Shown here piece by piece: positions 1-7,975 of a DNA stretch of 22,219 bases (the first letter of the stretch is position 1; the number at the start of each line of letters is the position of its first letter). Below the pieces are notes generated by a model. That model was given only the letters and a program-made list of their open reading frames with translations. It was not told where the DNA came from and ran no database searches. Both the position numbers and the translations under genes were made by a program. The DNA lies in the IMG/VR virus record IMGVR_UViG_3300042350_000872, positions 1 to 22,219 of that record; one strand, 5' to 3'. This stretch comes from a virus.

Positions 1-99
1 CCTACTCGATTGGCATTGGCGTTGAAGGCGTGGGGTGCGTCTAGTAAAGAGGATGCCCGCGCCAAGGCTCGCGCTATCTCGGAGCGTAATCGTGACTGA
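1..99 (+). CDS. C-terminal fragment of an upstream gene, probably terminase large subunit
   Basis: The first reading frame is open from the window edge to TGA at 97-99 and encodes 32 residues ending in a charged helix (KARAISERNRD). No start lies inside the window, so this is the 3' end of a longer gene. The next gene starts inside it at 92, an 8-bp overlap typical of this tightly packed operon. In podophages with this order, the large terminase lies just upstream of the portal region, so terminase is the natural guess. That rests on position only: 32 residues contain no diagnostic ATPase or nuclease motif. The open frame is short, but its exact join to the next gene's ribosome binding site supports it being real. 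Confidence 0.55.
   Translation, partial: PTRLALALKAWGASSKEDARAKARAISERNRD
81..84 (+). promoter_or_regulatory. Ribosome binding site (GGAG) fixing a GTG start at 92
   Basis: GGAG lies 7 nt before GTG at 92-94. The upstream in-frame alternatives are GTG at 35, with no good site before it, and ATG at 53, where AGAGG abuts the start codon. This site therefore decides the start of the following gene. Confidence 0.6.
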
Positions 100-868
100 A
101 CAAGAACGTCTAGCGGCGGCGCTGGCGTATCAACAGGCACAGCAACCGGCAATGATGAACCCGAACCTAGCGCGTCAAGGTGCGCGAGGGCGGGAAAACA
201 TGATGCCGCCTACGTCCATCATGGACGAGCGTTATCCGGCTTTTAAGCGCAATCAGGAAGATGCCGAAAAGCTGATGCTAGGGTTGGATATTGTCGGCTC
301 AACGATCCCATTGGCAGGCCCTGCAATGAAGGGCGCAAAGATACTAGGTCAAGCCGCAGCACCACAGATCGCGCAAGCACTTGAGAACTACACGTTCAAG
401 ACCGGCATGGCGTTGCCAGTAATTGATACAACAGGATTGCCCAACAAAGGCAGGGATTTGATTCGTAGCAAAGCAGATGAGTTATCCGACACGCTAAACA
501 AGCAAGGTTTTCAAGCAACTGCGGAATACTCAGGCAGCGCAGCAGGGCCATCCGCTTATGTCAATGTATTTGACCCGCAAACAGGTCGATTTATCACTTC
601 CCCTGCAAGGATTTCGGGGCATTCTAAAGGCCCGATTCAAAGCCAATTCGTGCATGAAATTTCGGATGAACCGCAATCAACGCAAAAATTTGTTGATCTT
701 GCAATGGAAATGCGGGCTAAAGGGCCGACAAAATTGATGCAAAAACAAGGCGAAGCGGAAAAAGCCGCAATGCAAATGCGTTATGAAAGCGCACAGAAGA
801 AAATAGCTAAAGGTAAGTCGTTAACGAACAGCGAACAAGAAGCCGTAAACATACTAGGACGAGAATAA
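92..868 (+). CDS. Unrecognised phage protein upstream of portal (258 aa)
   Basis: I do not recognise a named family. From the GTG at 92 the product is 258 aa. It has a polar, Gln/Met-rich N-terminus, then a hydrophobic Gly/Ala-rich stretch (about residues 64-90, IVGSTIPLAGPAMKG). A compact alpha/beta region follows, with S-A-Y-V-N-V at 154-159 and R-I-S-G-H at 173-177. It ends in a Lys/Glu-rich helical tail. The Y-V-x-V and R-I-S-x-H pattern recalls small domains attached to large polyvalent phage proteins; that is only a resemblance. The stop codon overlaps the portal ATG by one base (TAATG), so it is probably coupled to portal translation. It could be a head-associated protein or a small cargo or toxin-like domain carried by the virion. 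The function is unknown. Confidence 0.6.
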   Translation: MTEQERLAAALAYQQAQQPAMMNPNLARQGARGRENMMPPTSIMDERYPAFKRNQEDAEKLMLGLDIVGSTIPLAGPAMKGAKILGQAAAPQIAQALENYTFKTGMALPVIDTTGLPNKGRDLIRSKADELSDTLNKQGFQATAEYSGSAAGPSAYVNVFDPQTGRFITSPARISGHSKGPIQSQFVHEISDEPQSTQKFVDLAMEMRAKGPTKLMQKQGEAEKAAMQMRYESAQKKIAKGKSLTNSEQEAVNILGRE

Positions 869-3177
869 TGGATGAGCAAAGCACAGGCTTGCAAAAGCTG
901 CTGCATAACGTTGCAAGCTATGACGGTGACTTTAAGAAGTGGGAAGCCCGCGCTCAAAAAATCATCAAGCGTTATCGGGATGACAACCGCAGCCAGAACA
1001 CAAACGAAACTGCCAAGTTCAACATCTTGTGGAGCAACGTTCAAACGTTGATTCCTGCTGTTTACGCTCGTCTGCCCAAAGCTGATGTGTCGCGTCGTTT
1101 CGGTGATAACGACCAAGTGGGACGGGTTGCTTCGCTGCTAATAGAACGGGCGCTCGACTTCGAGATCGAGCACTATCCTGACTTTCGGCAAACGATGAAG
1201 CACGCAGTCGAAGATCGTTTCCTTGGTGGGCGTGGGACTGCCTGGGTGCGCTATGAGCCGCACGTCAACGCTGTCGATATGCCCGAAGATGGGCTAGAAG
1301 TGACCGAGGACATTGACGATCCTGAACCCGGTGTGCAGAACGACCCTACAGCCGGTCAAGAACCAATGGAGGAGATTGAGTACGAATGCGCTCCCATTGA
1401 CTATGTGCATTGGAAAGACTTTGGCCACTCAGTAGCTCGCACATGGGAAGAAGTAACGGCTGTTTGGCGGTGGGTTTACATGACCCGCGAGGCCCTGGTA
1501 GAACGTTTCGGCGAGGAAGTGGGCGAAAAGATACCTTACGACGCAGGCCCGGATACCCTTAAGCAGTACGGTCAAAGCACTAAAGAGCACACCCGCGCAA
1601 AGATTTGTGAGTATTGGTGCAAAGAATCGGGCAAGGTGTATTGGTTTAGCAAGTCAATGCCGAACATCATTGACGAGCGCGACGATCCCCTTGAGCTAGA
1701 AGGATTCTTTCCCTGCCCGCAGCCGTTATATGCAACCATGACCAGTGATACCCTCGTGCCGGTGGCCGACTTTGTGCTGTACCAGGATCAGGCTAACGAG
1801 CTTGATATCCTGTCAGATAGGATTGACGGGTTGGTCAAGGCTTTGCGCGTTAGAGGGGTCTATGACGCTTCTCAGCCTGCCTTGCAGCGACTGATGACCG
1901 AGGGCGAAAACAATGCTTTGCTGCCGGTCGATACTTGGATGGCGTTTGGCGAGAAAGGTGGCTTGAAGGGCGCTATCGACTTCCTGCCAATAGACATGAT
2001 TGCTCAGACCCTCATCCAATGCTATCAAGCCCGGACTGAGATCAAGAATCAGATATATGAAATCACGGGTCTGTCGGACATTATCCGAGGATCGTCGTTT
2101 GCCTCCGAGACGGCTACGGCACAGCAGATCAAGGGGCAATACGCCTCGATCCGGCTGCGCTCAATGCAAGAGGATGTTGCGCTTTTTGCGACCGGCTTGC
2201 TACGGCTAAAGGCGCAGGTAATCTGCACCAAGTTCCAACCGCAAACCATTGTTATGTTTGCAGCGGCAGATCAAATGCAACCCGAGGATCAGCAGTTGAT
2301 TCCTCAGGCTCTCGCGCTACTGAAAAACAAGCCGTTGCGTAATTTCCGCATCGAAGTTGCTGCTGATTCTCTCGTTCAGCTTGACGAACAGAAAATGAAA
2401 CAAGAGCGCGGTGAATTCCTGCAAGCGTTTGGCTCGTTCTTGCGCGAAGCATTGCCGTTAGGTCAGCAAGCGCCGGAAATGATCCCGATGATTGGTGAAT
2501 TGCTCAAGTTTGGCGTGGGTGCATTTAAGGGTGCAAGGCAGATTGAGGGCGCTATTGATCAGTCGATCAACAAGCTAGTCAATAAGCCCCCGGTTGAGCC
2601 GCAGCCTGACCCTGAGATGCTCAAAATGCAAGCAGAACAGCAGATGGCGCAAGGCAAGATGCAAGCAGACGGGCAACTTGAACAGGCCAAGATGCAAGCA
2701 CAGATGCAGATTGAGCAAGCAAAGTTGCAAGCGCAGATGCAAATGGATCAAGCAAAGTTGCAGCTTGAGCAGGCTAAGACGCAGCGCGAAGTCGAAGTCG
2801 AACAGATGCGGGCGCAAATGGACGCGCAGAAAATGGAGTTCGACCGTCAGAAAGCCGAAATGGAAGAGCAATACAACCGGTGGAAAATTGAGCTTGAGTC
2901 TGCAACAAAAGTTACCGTGGCAAGGATCGGTGCTAACCCTGGCGTGGATATCCCGCTAATTGAGGCTGCAACCGCTTCTGCTGAACGCATGACCGCTGAG
3001 CTAGGTAACGGCGTGCAGATGGCGCTGCAAAACGTCGAAAAAATGCAGCAGGATATGGCGGCTTTGCACGATCAGACTGCGGGCAAGATTGAAAGTTTGC
3101 TTTCTGTTATGTCTGCACCCAAGCGGATTATTCGTGGGCCGGACGGTAAAGCGGTGGGAGTTGAAATCGCAACATGA
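868..3177 (+). CDS. Portal protein (head-tail connector), 769 aa
   Basis: Forms the dodecameric ring at one capsid vertex through which DNA is packaged and ejected. Support is sequence pattern plus position before scaffold and capsid. The N-terminal part (about 50-130) has the block with NILWSNVQTLIPAVYARLP and GGRGTAWVRYEP (120-131) seen in podophage portals. IYEITGLSDIIRG (396-408) followed by a SETATAQQIKGQ block is another portal hallmark. Residues about 585-690 are a very long Gln/Met/Lys coiled coil built from 11- and 7-residue repeats, comparable in place to the C-terminal helical barrel of P22-type portals. The start overlaps the previous stop by one base, with AGGA 8 nt upstream; the end overlaps the next gene by 4 nt (ATGA). 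The product is long for a portal because of the coiled-coil extension. Assignment is confident; assignment to the P22 subtype is not. Confidence 0.9.
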   Translation: MDEQSTGLQKLLHNVASYDGDFKKWEARAQKIIKRYRDDNRSQNTNETAKFNILWSNVQTLIPAVYARLPKADVSRRFGDNDQVGRVASLLIERALDFEIEHYPDFRQTMKHAVEDRFLGGRGTAWVRYEPHVNAVDMPEDGLEVTEDIDDPEPGVQNDPTAGQEPMEEIEYECAPIDYVHWKDFGHSVARTWEEVTAVWRWVYMTREALVERFGEEVGEKIPYDAGPDTLKQYGQSTKEHTRAKICEYWCKESGKVYWFSKSMPNIIDERDDPLELEGFFPCPQPLYATMTSDTLVPVADFVLYQDQANELDILSDRIDGLVKALRVRGVYDASQPALQRLMTEGENNALLPVDTWMAFGEKGGLKGAIDFLPIDMIAQTLIQCYQARTEIKNQIYEITGLSDIIRGSSFASETATAQQIKGQYASIRLRSMQEDVALFATGLLRLKAQVICTKFQPQTIVMFAAADQMQPEDQQLIPQALALLKNKPLRNFRIEVAADSLVQLDEQKMKQERGEFLQAFGSFLREALPLGQQAPEMIPMIGELLKFGVGAFKGARQIEGAIDQSINKLVNKPPVEPQPDPEMLKMQAEQQMAQGKMQADGQLEQAKMQAQMQIEQAKLQAQMQMDQAKLQLEQAKTQREVEVEQMRAQMDAQKMEFDRQKAEMEEQYNRWKIELESATKVTVARIGANPGVDIPLIEAATASAERMTAELGNGVQMALQNVEKMQQDMAALHDQTAGKIESLLSVMSAPKRIIRGPDGKAVGVEIAT
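2677..2784 (+). repeat. In-frame hendecad/heptad repeats in the portal C-terminus
   Basis: Within the portal, residues 604-639 read as consecutive units LEQAKMQAQMQ, IEQAKLQAQMQ, MDQAKLQ and LEQAKTQ, that is 11, 11, 7 and 7 residues. The DNA repeats imperfectly (gagcaagcaaagttgcaagc-type units). The pattern fits a coiled coil extended by internal duplication. Confidence 0.75.
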
Positions 3178-3518
3178 ACGCCGGATGGGACAGCGGTACA
3201 TGGGATGACGCGACATGGGATTACGTTCCAACGCTGATTGATGATACCCATGACGGCGATTACCTGAAAGACCGCTTTGCAAAGGAAAAGGCGGTACAGG
3301 AGGAGCGTCGCCGGGAAGTTGTTGCGCTATATGAAAGAATTGTTGAGGGCAAGGAAGATATCCCCGAAGTTGTCGAGCCGCTAAAATACATAACCAAACA
3401 ACAGATTTTGACAAGTAATCTTAATTTTGATAAATTAATCGCTGATCTTAAGAATGCTGAAGCGATATGGCTTCAGCACGTTGAAAACGACGACGAGGAA
3501 ATTCTGCTACTTTTATGA
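3174..3518 (+). CDS. Small conserved head-region protein (114 aa)
   Basis: No named function is recognised. The N-terminus contains an aromatic-acidic repeat, W-D-S-G-T-W-D-D-A-T-W-D (residues 5-16). The rest is charged and helical (EKAVQEERRREVVALYERIVEGKE), ending in an acidic region and four leucines. A similar W-D-x-x-x-W-D-S-G-x-W cluster occurs near the C-terminus of the nozzle-type tail protein at 10250-11815. The gene is joined to the portal and to the next gene by ATGA overlaps, so it belongs to the morphogenesis operon and is probably a minor structural or assembly protein. The role is inferred from position only. Confidence 0.75.
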   Translation: MNAGWDSGTWDDATWDYVPTLIDDTHDGDYLKDRFAKEKAVQEERRREVVALYERIVEGKEDIPEVVEPLKYITKQQILTSNLNFDKLIADLKNAEAIWLQHVENDDEEILLLL

Positions 3519-3853
3519 AAAAACGGTGGATATACGTTAATGGCGAAGCGATAGAAGTTGGTGACTACGAACCGACTGCTGTGCATCACATCATGCCGGA
3601 CATTCAGCCGTATCAGTCGATGGTTGATGGGTCAATGATTACGAGCCGCAGCCGCCACAGAGAACACCTGCAAGCGCATGGCTGCATAGAAATTGGCAAC
3701 GAAAAGATGGAAACGAAAGTTGCTCCGGTCAAAGATAACCGCAGGGAAGTCTTGCGGGCGCAACTGGCAAGCATGACGCATTCCGAAGCGAACAAGATTC
3801 TTAGCAGACTTCGTGATGACGCTAGATTTACTAACCCCCACAGGGAACGATAA
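3515..3853 (+). CDS. Conserved small phage protein with SRSxHREHL motif (112 aa)
   Basis: A basic protein with the block DIQPYQSMVDGSMITSRS followed by RHREHLQAHGCIEIGNE (about residues 29-63). I recognise this block from uncharacterised proteins encoded near portal and scaffold genes of phages; its biochemical role is not known to me. The His/Cys content (HREH, AHGC) would allow metal binding, but there is no classical CxxC pair. A basic helical C-terminus (EANKILSRLRDDARF) follows. The start overlaps the preceding stop (ATGA), and the gene ends 2 nt before the scaffold ATG. Probably an accessory head-assembly protein. Confidence 0.75.
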   Translation: MKKRWIYVNGEAIEVGDYEPTAVHHIMPDIQPYQSMVDGSMITSRSRHREHLQAHGCIEIGNEKMETKVAPVKDNRREVLRAQLASMTHSEANKILSRLRDDARFTNPHRER

Positions 3854-3855
3854 AA

Positions 3856-4842
3856 ATGAGCGATCTGAACACAGTTGTGCCACTTGAAGATACCCGCAGG
3901 GAAATGCTCGAGCAGCAGTTTGATCAGACTGTAAGCGCACCCGCAGGCGAGACTGCCCGCGTTGATGTGCCGAGAGACACGGAAGGCAAGTTTGCGCCTG
4001 CTGAGCAGACGATGGTGCAGCAAGCAGAAGAACCTGCTGAAGAGCCGGTGTGGAAACGTCCCCCGGCATCGTGGAAGAAGGACTATCACGAAGCCTGGTC
4101 AACTGCCGATGACAAGCTAAAAGAATACGCCTGGCAGCGAGAAGAACAGATGAAGGCAGGGGTTCAGCCCCTGATGGAAAAAGCAAGGTTTGCAGATCAG
4201 TATCAAGAAGTGATGACCCCCTACATGGACACGATCCGTGGACTGGGAATTGATGGGCCAAAAGCCGTCAAAGCATTGATGGAAGCCGATCACGCATTAA
4301 GGTATAGCGATCCGCAGCAAAAGCAACAACTTTTCTTGCGTCTCGCTCAGCAATACGGTGTGAATTTTGGAGATGGTAGCCAACTGCAACAACAGGCGGC
4401 TGTTGATCCAAACATCTCAGCACTACATCAGGAACTGAATCGAGTACGTGGTGAGGTGATGAGTTGGAAAGAAGAGCAAGAGCAGGTGCAAAATCAGTTA
4501 CTACTTGGCGAGATCAACAATTTCGCTATGAAGGCTGAGCATTTCGAGGAAGCTCGTCCAGTAATGATTACGCTGCTACAAAGCGGTGTGGCATCTACAT
4601 TGGACGAAGCGTATGAAAAAGCAATACGCCTAGACGACAACCTTTATCAGCAAGTTCAGCAGGGACGACAATCCCAAGTTGATACTCAGCAAAAGGTAGC
4701 AGCAAATAACGCTGCTAAGAAGGCTAGGGCGGCAGCGGTTAGTGTCAGAAGTGCCGCACCCGGCGCGACAACGGCTACCAAAGCGCAAGATCGCCGATCA
4801 CTACTTGCCGATCAATTCGACAACGTAGCGGATCGACTCTAA
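3856..4842 (+). CDS. Capsid scaffolding protein (328 aa)
   Basis: Probable internal scaffold that directs procapsid assembly and is then lost. Support: it lies directly upstream of the major capsid gene, is acidic and helix-rich with long Gln-rich segments, and is low in hydrophobic core. The N-terminus is disordered (RDTEGKFAP). A conserved block has PPASWKKDYHEAW at about 68-80 and a YAWQREEQMKAGVQPL helix. The centre (about 170-215) is coiled coil. The last 50 residues are Ala/Lys/Arg-rich and end in a short amphipathic helix (LLADQFDNVADRL), a plausible coat-binding tail. AGGGA sits 9 nt before the ATG. Scaffolds diverge quickly, so gene order carries much of the weight. Confidence 0.8.
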   Translation: MSDLNTVVPLEDTRREMLEQQFDQTVSAPAGETARVDVPRDTEGKFAPAEQTMVQQAEEPAEEPVWKRPPASWKKDYHEAWSTADDKLKEYAWQREEQMKAGVQPLMEKARFADQYQEVMTPYMDTIRGLGIDGPKAVKALMEADHALRYSDPQQKQQLFLRLAQQYGVNFGDGSQLQQQAAVDPNISALHQELNRVRGEVMSWKEEQEQVQNQLLLGEINNFAMKAEHFEEARPVMITLLQSGVASTLDEAYEKAIRLDDNLYQQVQQGRQSQVDTQQKVAANNAAKKARAAAVSVRSAAPGATTATKAQDRRSLLADQFDNVADRL

Positions 4843-4851
4843 TAATCTGAT

Positions 4852-4856
4852 AGGAG
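4852..4856 (+). promoter_or_regulatory. Strong ribosome binding site (AGGAG) before the major capsid gene
   Basis: AGGAG lies 7 nt before ATG at 4864, in a 21-nt gap, one of the few true gaps in this operon. The capsid gene is translated from its own strong site rather than by stop/start overlap, fitting the high copy number needed. Confidence 0.7.
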
Positions 4857-4863
4857 ACTTCTC

Positions 4864-5865
4864 ATGGCTTACGCCAATAGTTCTATCAGCGACATTATCG
4901 CTACCAACATCCAAAGCCGTAGCGGTGAGCTTGCTGATAACGTAACAAACAACAACGCACTCCTGCGTCGATTGAAGGAACGTGGAAACGTTAAGACCTT
5001 CTCAGGCGGTAACGTCATCCTCCAGGAAATCATGTACAACGATTCGGCAACCAACAACACCAACAGCTATAGTGGCTATGAAGTGCTCTCGGTCAGCCAA
5101 AACAGCCCAATTAGTGCCGCACAGTTCTCCATTACCCAATACGCCTCGGCAGTTTCGATCAGCGGCTTGGAGATGATTCAGAACAGCGGGAAAGAAGCGA
5201 TCATTGACCTGCTTGACGGTCGTATGAACGTGGCTGAAGCTCAACTGGCAAACCGTATCAGCGGCGATCTGTACCTTGACGGCACGGGTAACGCAGGTAA
5301 AAACCTGACCGGCTTGGGCGCTGCTGTGCCTGATAGCCCGTCTACGGGTACTTACGGCGGTATTGATCGTGCGACCTGGACGTTTTGGCGTTCGGTTGCT
5401 TTCTCCGGTGTAACGAATGGCGGTGCTGCTGTTACTGCAAGCAATATTCAGCAGTACATGGACTCGCTTGCTGTTCAGTTGATTCGTGGAACGGACAAGC
5501 CTGACCTGATCGTTGCTGACAACAACTTCTATCGTTTGTACCTGCAATCGCTTCAGTCGATTCAGCGTATCAGCGATAGCGGTTCGTCGATGGCAGGCGC
5601 AGGTTTTGCATCGCTGAAGTATTACGGTGCAGGCATGGGTTCGGACGTGGTGCTTGACGGTGGTATCGGTTCTTCCGCAACCGCTAACCACATGTTCTTC
5701 CTGAACACCAAGTACCTGATGTTCCGTCCGCACGCTGATCGGAACTTTGTTCCTATCGGTGGTGAACGCCAAGCTGTGAACCAGGACGCGATTGTGAAAT
5801 TAATCGGGTGGGCTGGAAATCTTACGTCAAGTGGCCCGCAGTTCTGCGGCGTGCTGATCGCATAA
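4864..5865 (+). CDS. Major capsid protein, probably HK97-fold (333 aa)
   Basis: Main coat subunit of the icosahedral head. The N-terminal arm (SDIIATNIQSRSGELADNV) is followed by an L-x-R-L-K-E-R-G and SGG stretch. The sequence then has mixed alpha/beta character with few Cys or charged runs, as expected for a coat protein. TYGGIDRATWTFWRS (163-177) is a motif I know from phage major capsid proteins of this type. C-terminal strands include KYLMFRPHADRNFVPIGGER. Length is normal for an HK97-fold coat. The gene sits between the scaffold and a small decoration-like gene, the classical order, and has its own strong ribosome binding site. The fold is inferred from family knowledge. Confidence 0.88.
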   Translation: MAYANSSISDIIATNIQSRSGELADNVTNNNALLRRLKERGNVKTFSGGNVILQEIMYNDSATNNTNSYSGYEVLSVSQNSPISAAQFSITQYASAVSISGLEMIQNSGKEAIIDLLDGRMNVAEAQLANRISGDLYLDGTGNAGKNLTGLGAAVPDSPSTGTYGGIDRATWTFWRSVAFSGVTNGGAAVTASNIQQYMDSLAVQLIRGTDKPDLIVADNNFYRLYLQSLQSIQRISDSGSSMAGAGFASLKYYGAGMGSDVVLDGGIGSSATANHMFFLNTKYLMFRPHADRNFVPIGGERQAVNQDAIVKLIGWAGNLTSSGPQFCGVLIA

Positions 5866-5877
5866 GGAGAAAATAAA

Positions 5878-6360
5878 ATGCCTACATTCAGCGTATCCGG
5901 TGTTATCGGCACTAACTTTACCGATACTTCATCGACTTCCCAATTCACTCCCGGCACGAAAGTGCTGTTGAGCGATGGCGGCGAAGCGATGTATGTGCAA
6001 GCCTCTGAAGCAATCAGCACTTACGGCGCGGTGACCATTACCGCCTCGCAGACTGCTGCTTTGCTGACTACCACCAACTCGGCAAACAGCAAGCGCGTCG
6101 GTTTCGCGCAAGTCTCGATTGCCTCGGGCTATTACGGGTGGGTGCAGTTGTCCGGTGTGATGCAAGTGAACCTTGCAGCTAACTGTGACGACAACGTGCC
6201 TCTGTATACGACCGCAACTGGTGGCGTGTTGGACGATGCAACGGTTTCCGGTTGTTTGGTTATCGGCTGCACTTCGACCCGCACGATCTCGAATGCCACG
6301 GCGGTTACTTGTATCGCTGCGGGCATCGCGGTTATCGGCACAGGTGCAATGCCTGGCTAA
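5878..6360 (+). CDS. Capsid decoration-like protein, Ser/Thr-rich (160 aa)
   Basis: A small, nearly charge-free, beta-strand-rich protein directly after the capsid gene, the usual place for head decoration or head-fibre proteins. By hand count about 41 of 160 residues are Ser or Thr. Motifs such as FTPGTKVLLSDGGEAMYVQA and GYYGWVQLSG suggest a small beta-barrel. Cysteines cluster in the second half (NCDD, GCLVIGC, TCIAAG). AAGGAG at 5864-5869 overlaps the capsid stop and gives a strong start 8 nt downstream. The stop overlaps the first gene of the sugar-modification cassette (TAATG). That position and the Ser/Thr content make it a candidate target of the cassette, though this is inference. 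No family name is certain. Confidence 0.7.
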   Translation: MPTFSVSGVIGTNFTDTSSTSQFTPGTKVLLSDGGEAMYVQASEAISTYGAVTITASQTAALLTTTNSANSKRVGFAQVSIASGYYGWVQLSGVMQVNLAANCDDNVPLYTTATGGVLDDATVSGCLVIGCTSTRTISNATAVTCIAAGIAVIGTGAMPG

Positions 6361-7151
6361 TGGAAAATCTCGCGCAACTAAAAGTTAATGTTAAAGCCGC
6401 AGGGACGCCTGATGGCATTGTGTCTAACATTCGCTCTGCGATTGCGCGGGGTTTACCGGAGTTAGTACCAAGTCTCATTGCTCACGATGGTCACATGGTC
6501 ATCGTGGGTAGTGGGCCTTCCATGCCGTCTCAGATTGAGAATATACGAGCAGAACGCGAGCGCGGTCGTCCTATTTTTGCAGTCAAGGCAGCGCATGATT
6601 TCCTTTGCAAGAACGGAATACAGCCCGATCTATGGTGCTGTGTTGACCCACGCGATAGAAGCGCACAGCTAAGCGAAGCAAACGCGCACACGGTCTATCT
6701 AGTGGCTTCTCGGTGCGATCCGTCAATGTTCGACGCTCTCAAAGCAAACAAGGTAATTTTGTGGCACTCGTTTGCCTACGAGGAATACAACGACGAACCT
6801 TTCAGCAGCATCTTCAACAAGAAGTTTCTTGTCGGCGGTGGCACTACGTCGGGGATGCGTGCGGTGTCGGTAAGCTATGTTTTAGGTTTCAGAACGTTTG
6901 AGATGTACGGCTTCGATTCTTGCCTAGCAGGTGATGGCAAGACCAAGCGATTCACAGGTGAGGGCGTAGATGAACCGATTGATGTGATCGTCGGTGGTAA
7001 ACGGTTCTTGTCGAATGGCGCAATGGCGCAGCAAGCAAACGAATTTCAAGAATACTTTAAGACGCTGCCTGACATTCACTTTAATGTGCATGGCGGCGGT
7101 CTAATCGCAGCAATTCTGGACGAGCGCAAACGCCTCGGAAAGCGAGTATGA
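6360..7151 (+). CDS. MptE/Maf-like DUF115 protein (263 aa)
   Basis: Resembles the DUF115 (MAF_flag10/MptE-like) Rossmann-type domain. That domain occurs in 6-hydroxymethylpterin diphosphokinases and in the flagellin glycosyltransferase Maf. Visible hallmarks are MVIVGSGPSM (46-55, nucleotide-binding loop), IFAVKAAHDFL (72-82), GIQPDLWCCVDP (86-97), a VGGGTTSGMRA segment and YGFDSCLAGDG near the C-terminus. In phage surroundings a sugar-transfer role next to a glycosyltransferase is more plausible than pterin synthesis, but the chemistry cannot be read from sequence. The start is ATG 6360, overlapping the preceding TAA; an in-frame ATG at 6252 would lie deep in the decoration gene and is rejected. 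There is no obvious ribosome binding site, so translation probably depends on re-initiation. The 3' end overlaps the glycosyltransferase by 4 nt. Confidence 0.8.
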   Translation: MENLAQLKVNVKAAGTPDGIVSNIRSAIARGLPELVPSLIAHDGHMVIVGSGPSMPSQIENIRAERERGRPIFAVKAAHDFLCKNGIQPDLWCCVDPRDRSAQLSEANAHTVYLVASRCDPSMFDALKANKVILWHSFAYEEYNDEPFSSIFNKKFLVGGGTTSGMRAVSVSYVLGFRTFEMYGFDSCLAGDGKTKRFTGEGVDEPIDVIVGGKRFLSNGAMAQQANEFQEYFKTLPDIHFNVHGGGLIAAILDERKRLGKRV

Positions 7152-7975
7152 GAGTTTCATTCATGCACAGCGGCGGTGCTGAGATGGCATCCTACCGATT
7201 GAGAGCGCAGCTTCCTTCAGCCTATTGCGGGCATGAATCAAGACTTAACGCGCTAGGGACGGATGTTGCGGTGTTTTGCAAGCCGCACCAAGACGATCTT
7301 GAGGTCTTAAGACAAGTTAATGCAAGGGGTGCTAAGACGGTAGTTGACCTATGTGACGACCATTTTGAGCACCCAAACTTAGGGAAACTTTATGAAGCAA
7401 TGGCTAGAGAAGCTCACGCAGTTGTTTGTCCGACTCAGGAAATGGCTCGACGAATCCGCAGCTACACTCAAAGGGAAGCTCAAGTAATACCCGACTCATG
7501 GGAGCAGCGGGGACAGCCCCATGCTGACGGTAACAAATATTTGTGGCTAGGGCATCAAAGCAATCTGAAAGAAATATTGCCGTATCGGAAGATGCTTAAA
7601 CAGTACGACATGACGTACTGCACCGGGCCGAATGATCAGATTGAGTGCGTGCCGTGGTCTACGAGCGCACAGACACAGTTGTTACATGAAAGTAACATTG
7701 TTTTGCTGCCAAGCAAGGGTGAGACGTACAAAAGCGCTAACCGGCTGATCAATGCAATCATGGCGGGTTGCTTTGTAATAGGCAGTAAGATTGATAAGAA
7801 CAAGGAATTCAGACACTTTTGTTACCTTGGGCCGCTAAAGGGCGGGCTTCAGTTCTCGCAAGCCTATAGGCACGAATTGAACGGCTTGGTGCGAGAAGGG
7901 CAGCGGTATATACAAATGAACTACTCACCGGAACAGATCGGAGCGCAATGGGACACAGTATTCGCCTCCATCTAG
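7148..7975 (+). CDS. GT-B-type glycosyltransferase (275 aa)
   Basis: Probable sugar transferase of the GT4/GT1-like GT-B fold. The N-terminal half opens with a short strand and MASYRLRAQLP (13-23). The KTVVDLCDDHF strand-loop (63-73) and AHAVVCPTQEMARRI follow; this arrangement is familiar in phage and bacterial GT4-like proteins. The C-terminal half has NKYLWLGH, HESNIVLLPSKG and SANRLINAIMAGCFVIGS, matching the donor-binding region where GT4 enzymes carry their acidic motif. At 275 aa it is shorter than typical 350-400 aa GT4 enzymes. It overlaps the upstream DUF115 gene by ATGA and the downstream methyltransferase by 28 nt, so the three form a unit. Donor and acceptor are unknown; a virion protein is a plausible acceptor. 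Confidence 0.75.
   Translation: MRVSFMHSGGAEMASYRLRAQLPSAYCGHESRLNALGTDVAVFCKPHQDDLEVLRQVNARGAKTVVDLCDDHFEHPNLGKLYEAMAREAHAVVCPTQEMARRIRSYTQREAQVIPDSWEQRGQPHADGNKYLWLGHQSNLKEILPYRKMLKQYDMTYCTGPNDQIECVPWSTSAQTQLLHESNIVLLPSKGETYKSANRLINAIMAGCFVIGSKIDKNKEFRHFCYLGPLKGGLQFSQAYRHELNGLVREGQRYIQMNYSPEQIGAQWDTVFASI

Noticed and set aside
2575-2959. Repetitive open frames on both strands within the portal coiled coil
   Set aside because: They follow from the repetitive DNA encoding Gln/Met/Lys repeats; compositions (Leu/His or Arg/Lys/Cys) are those of shadow frames.
4805-4846. Possible promoter before the capsid gene (TTCGAC ... TAATAA)
   Set aside because: The -35-like element matches the consensus poorly and lies within the scaffold coding region; not supportable by eye.
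5002-5772. 256-codon antisense open frame opposite the major capsid gene
   Set aside because: Product is Arg/Cys/His/Thr-rich with no domain character, lies wholly opposite a strong capsid gene and has no operon context.
6252-6359. Upstream in-frame extension of the DUF115 protein
   Set aside because: It would lie inside the decoration-like gene, adds Cys/His/Arg-rich sequence unlike the family, and ATG 6360 sits on the preceding stop as at other junctions.
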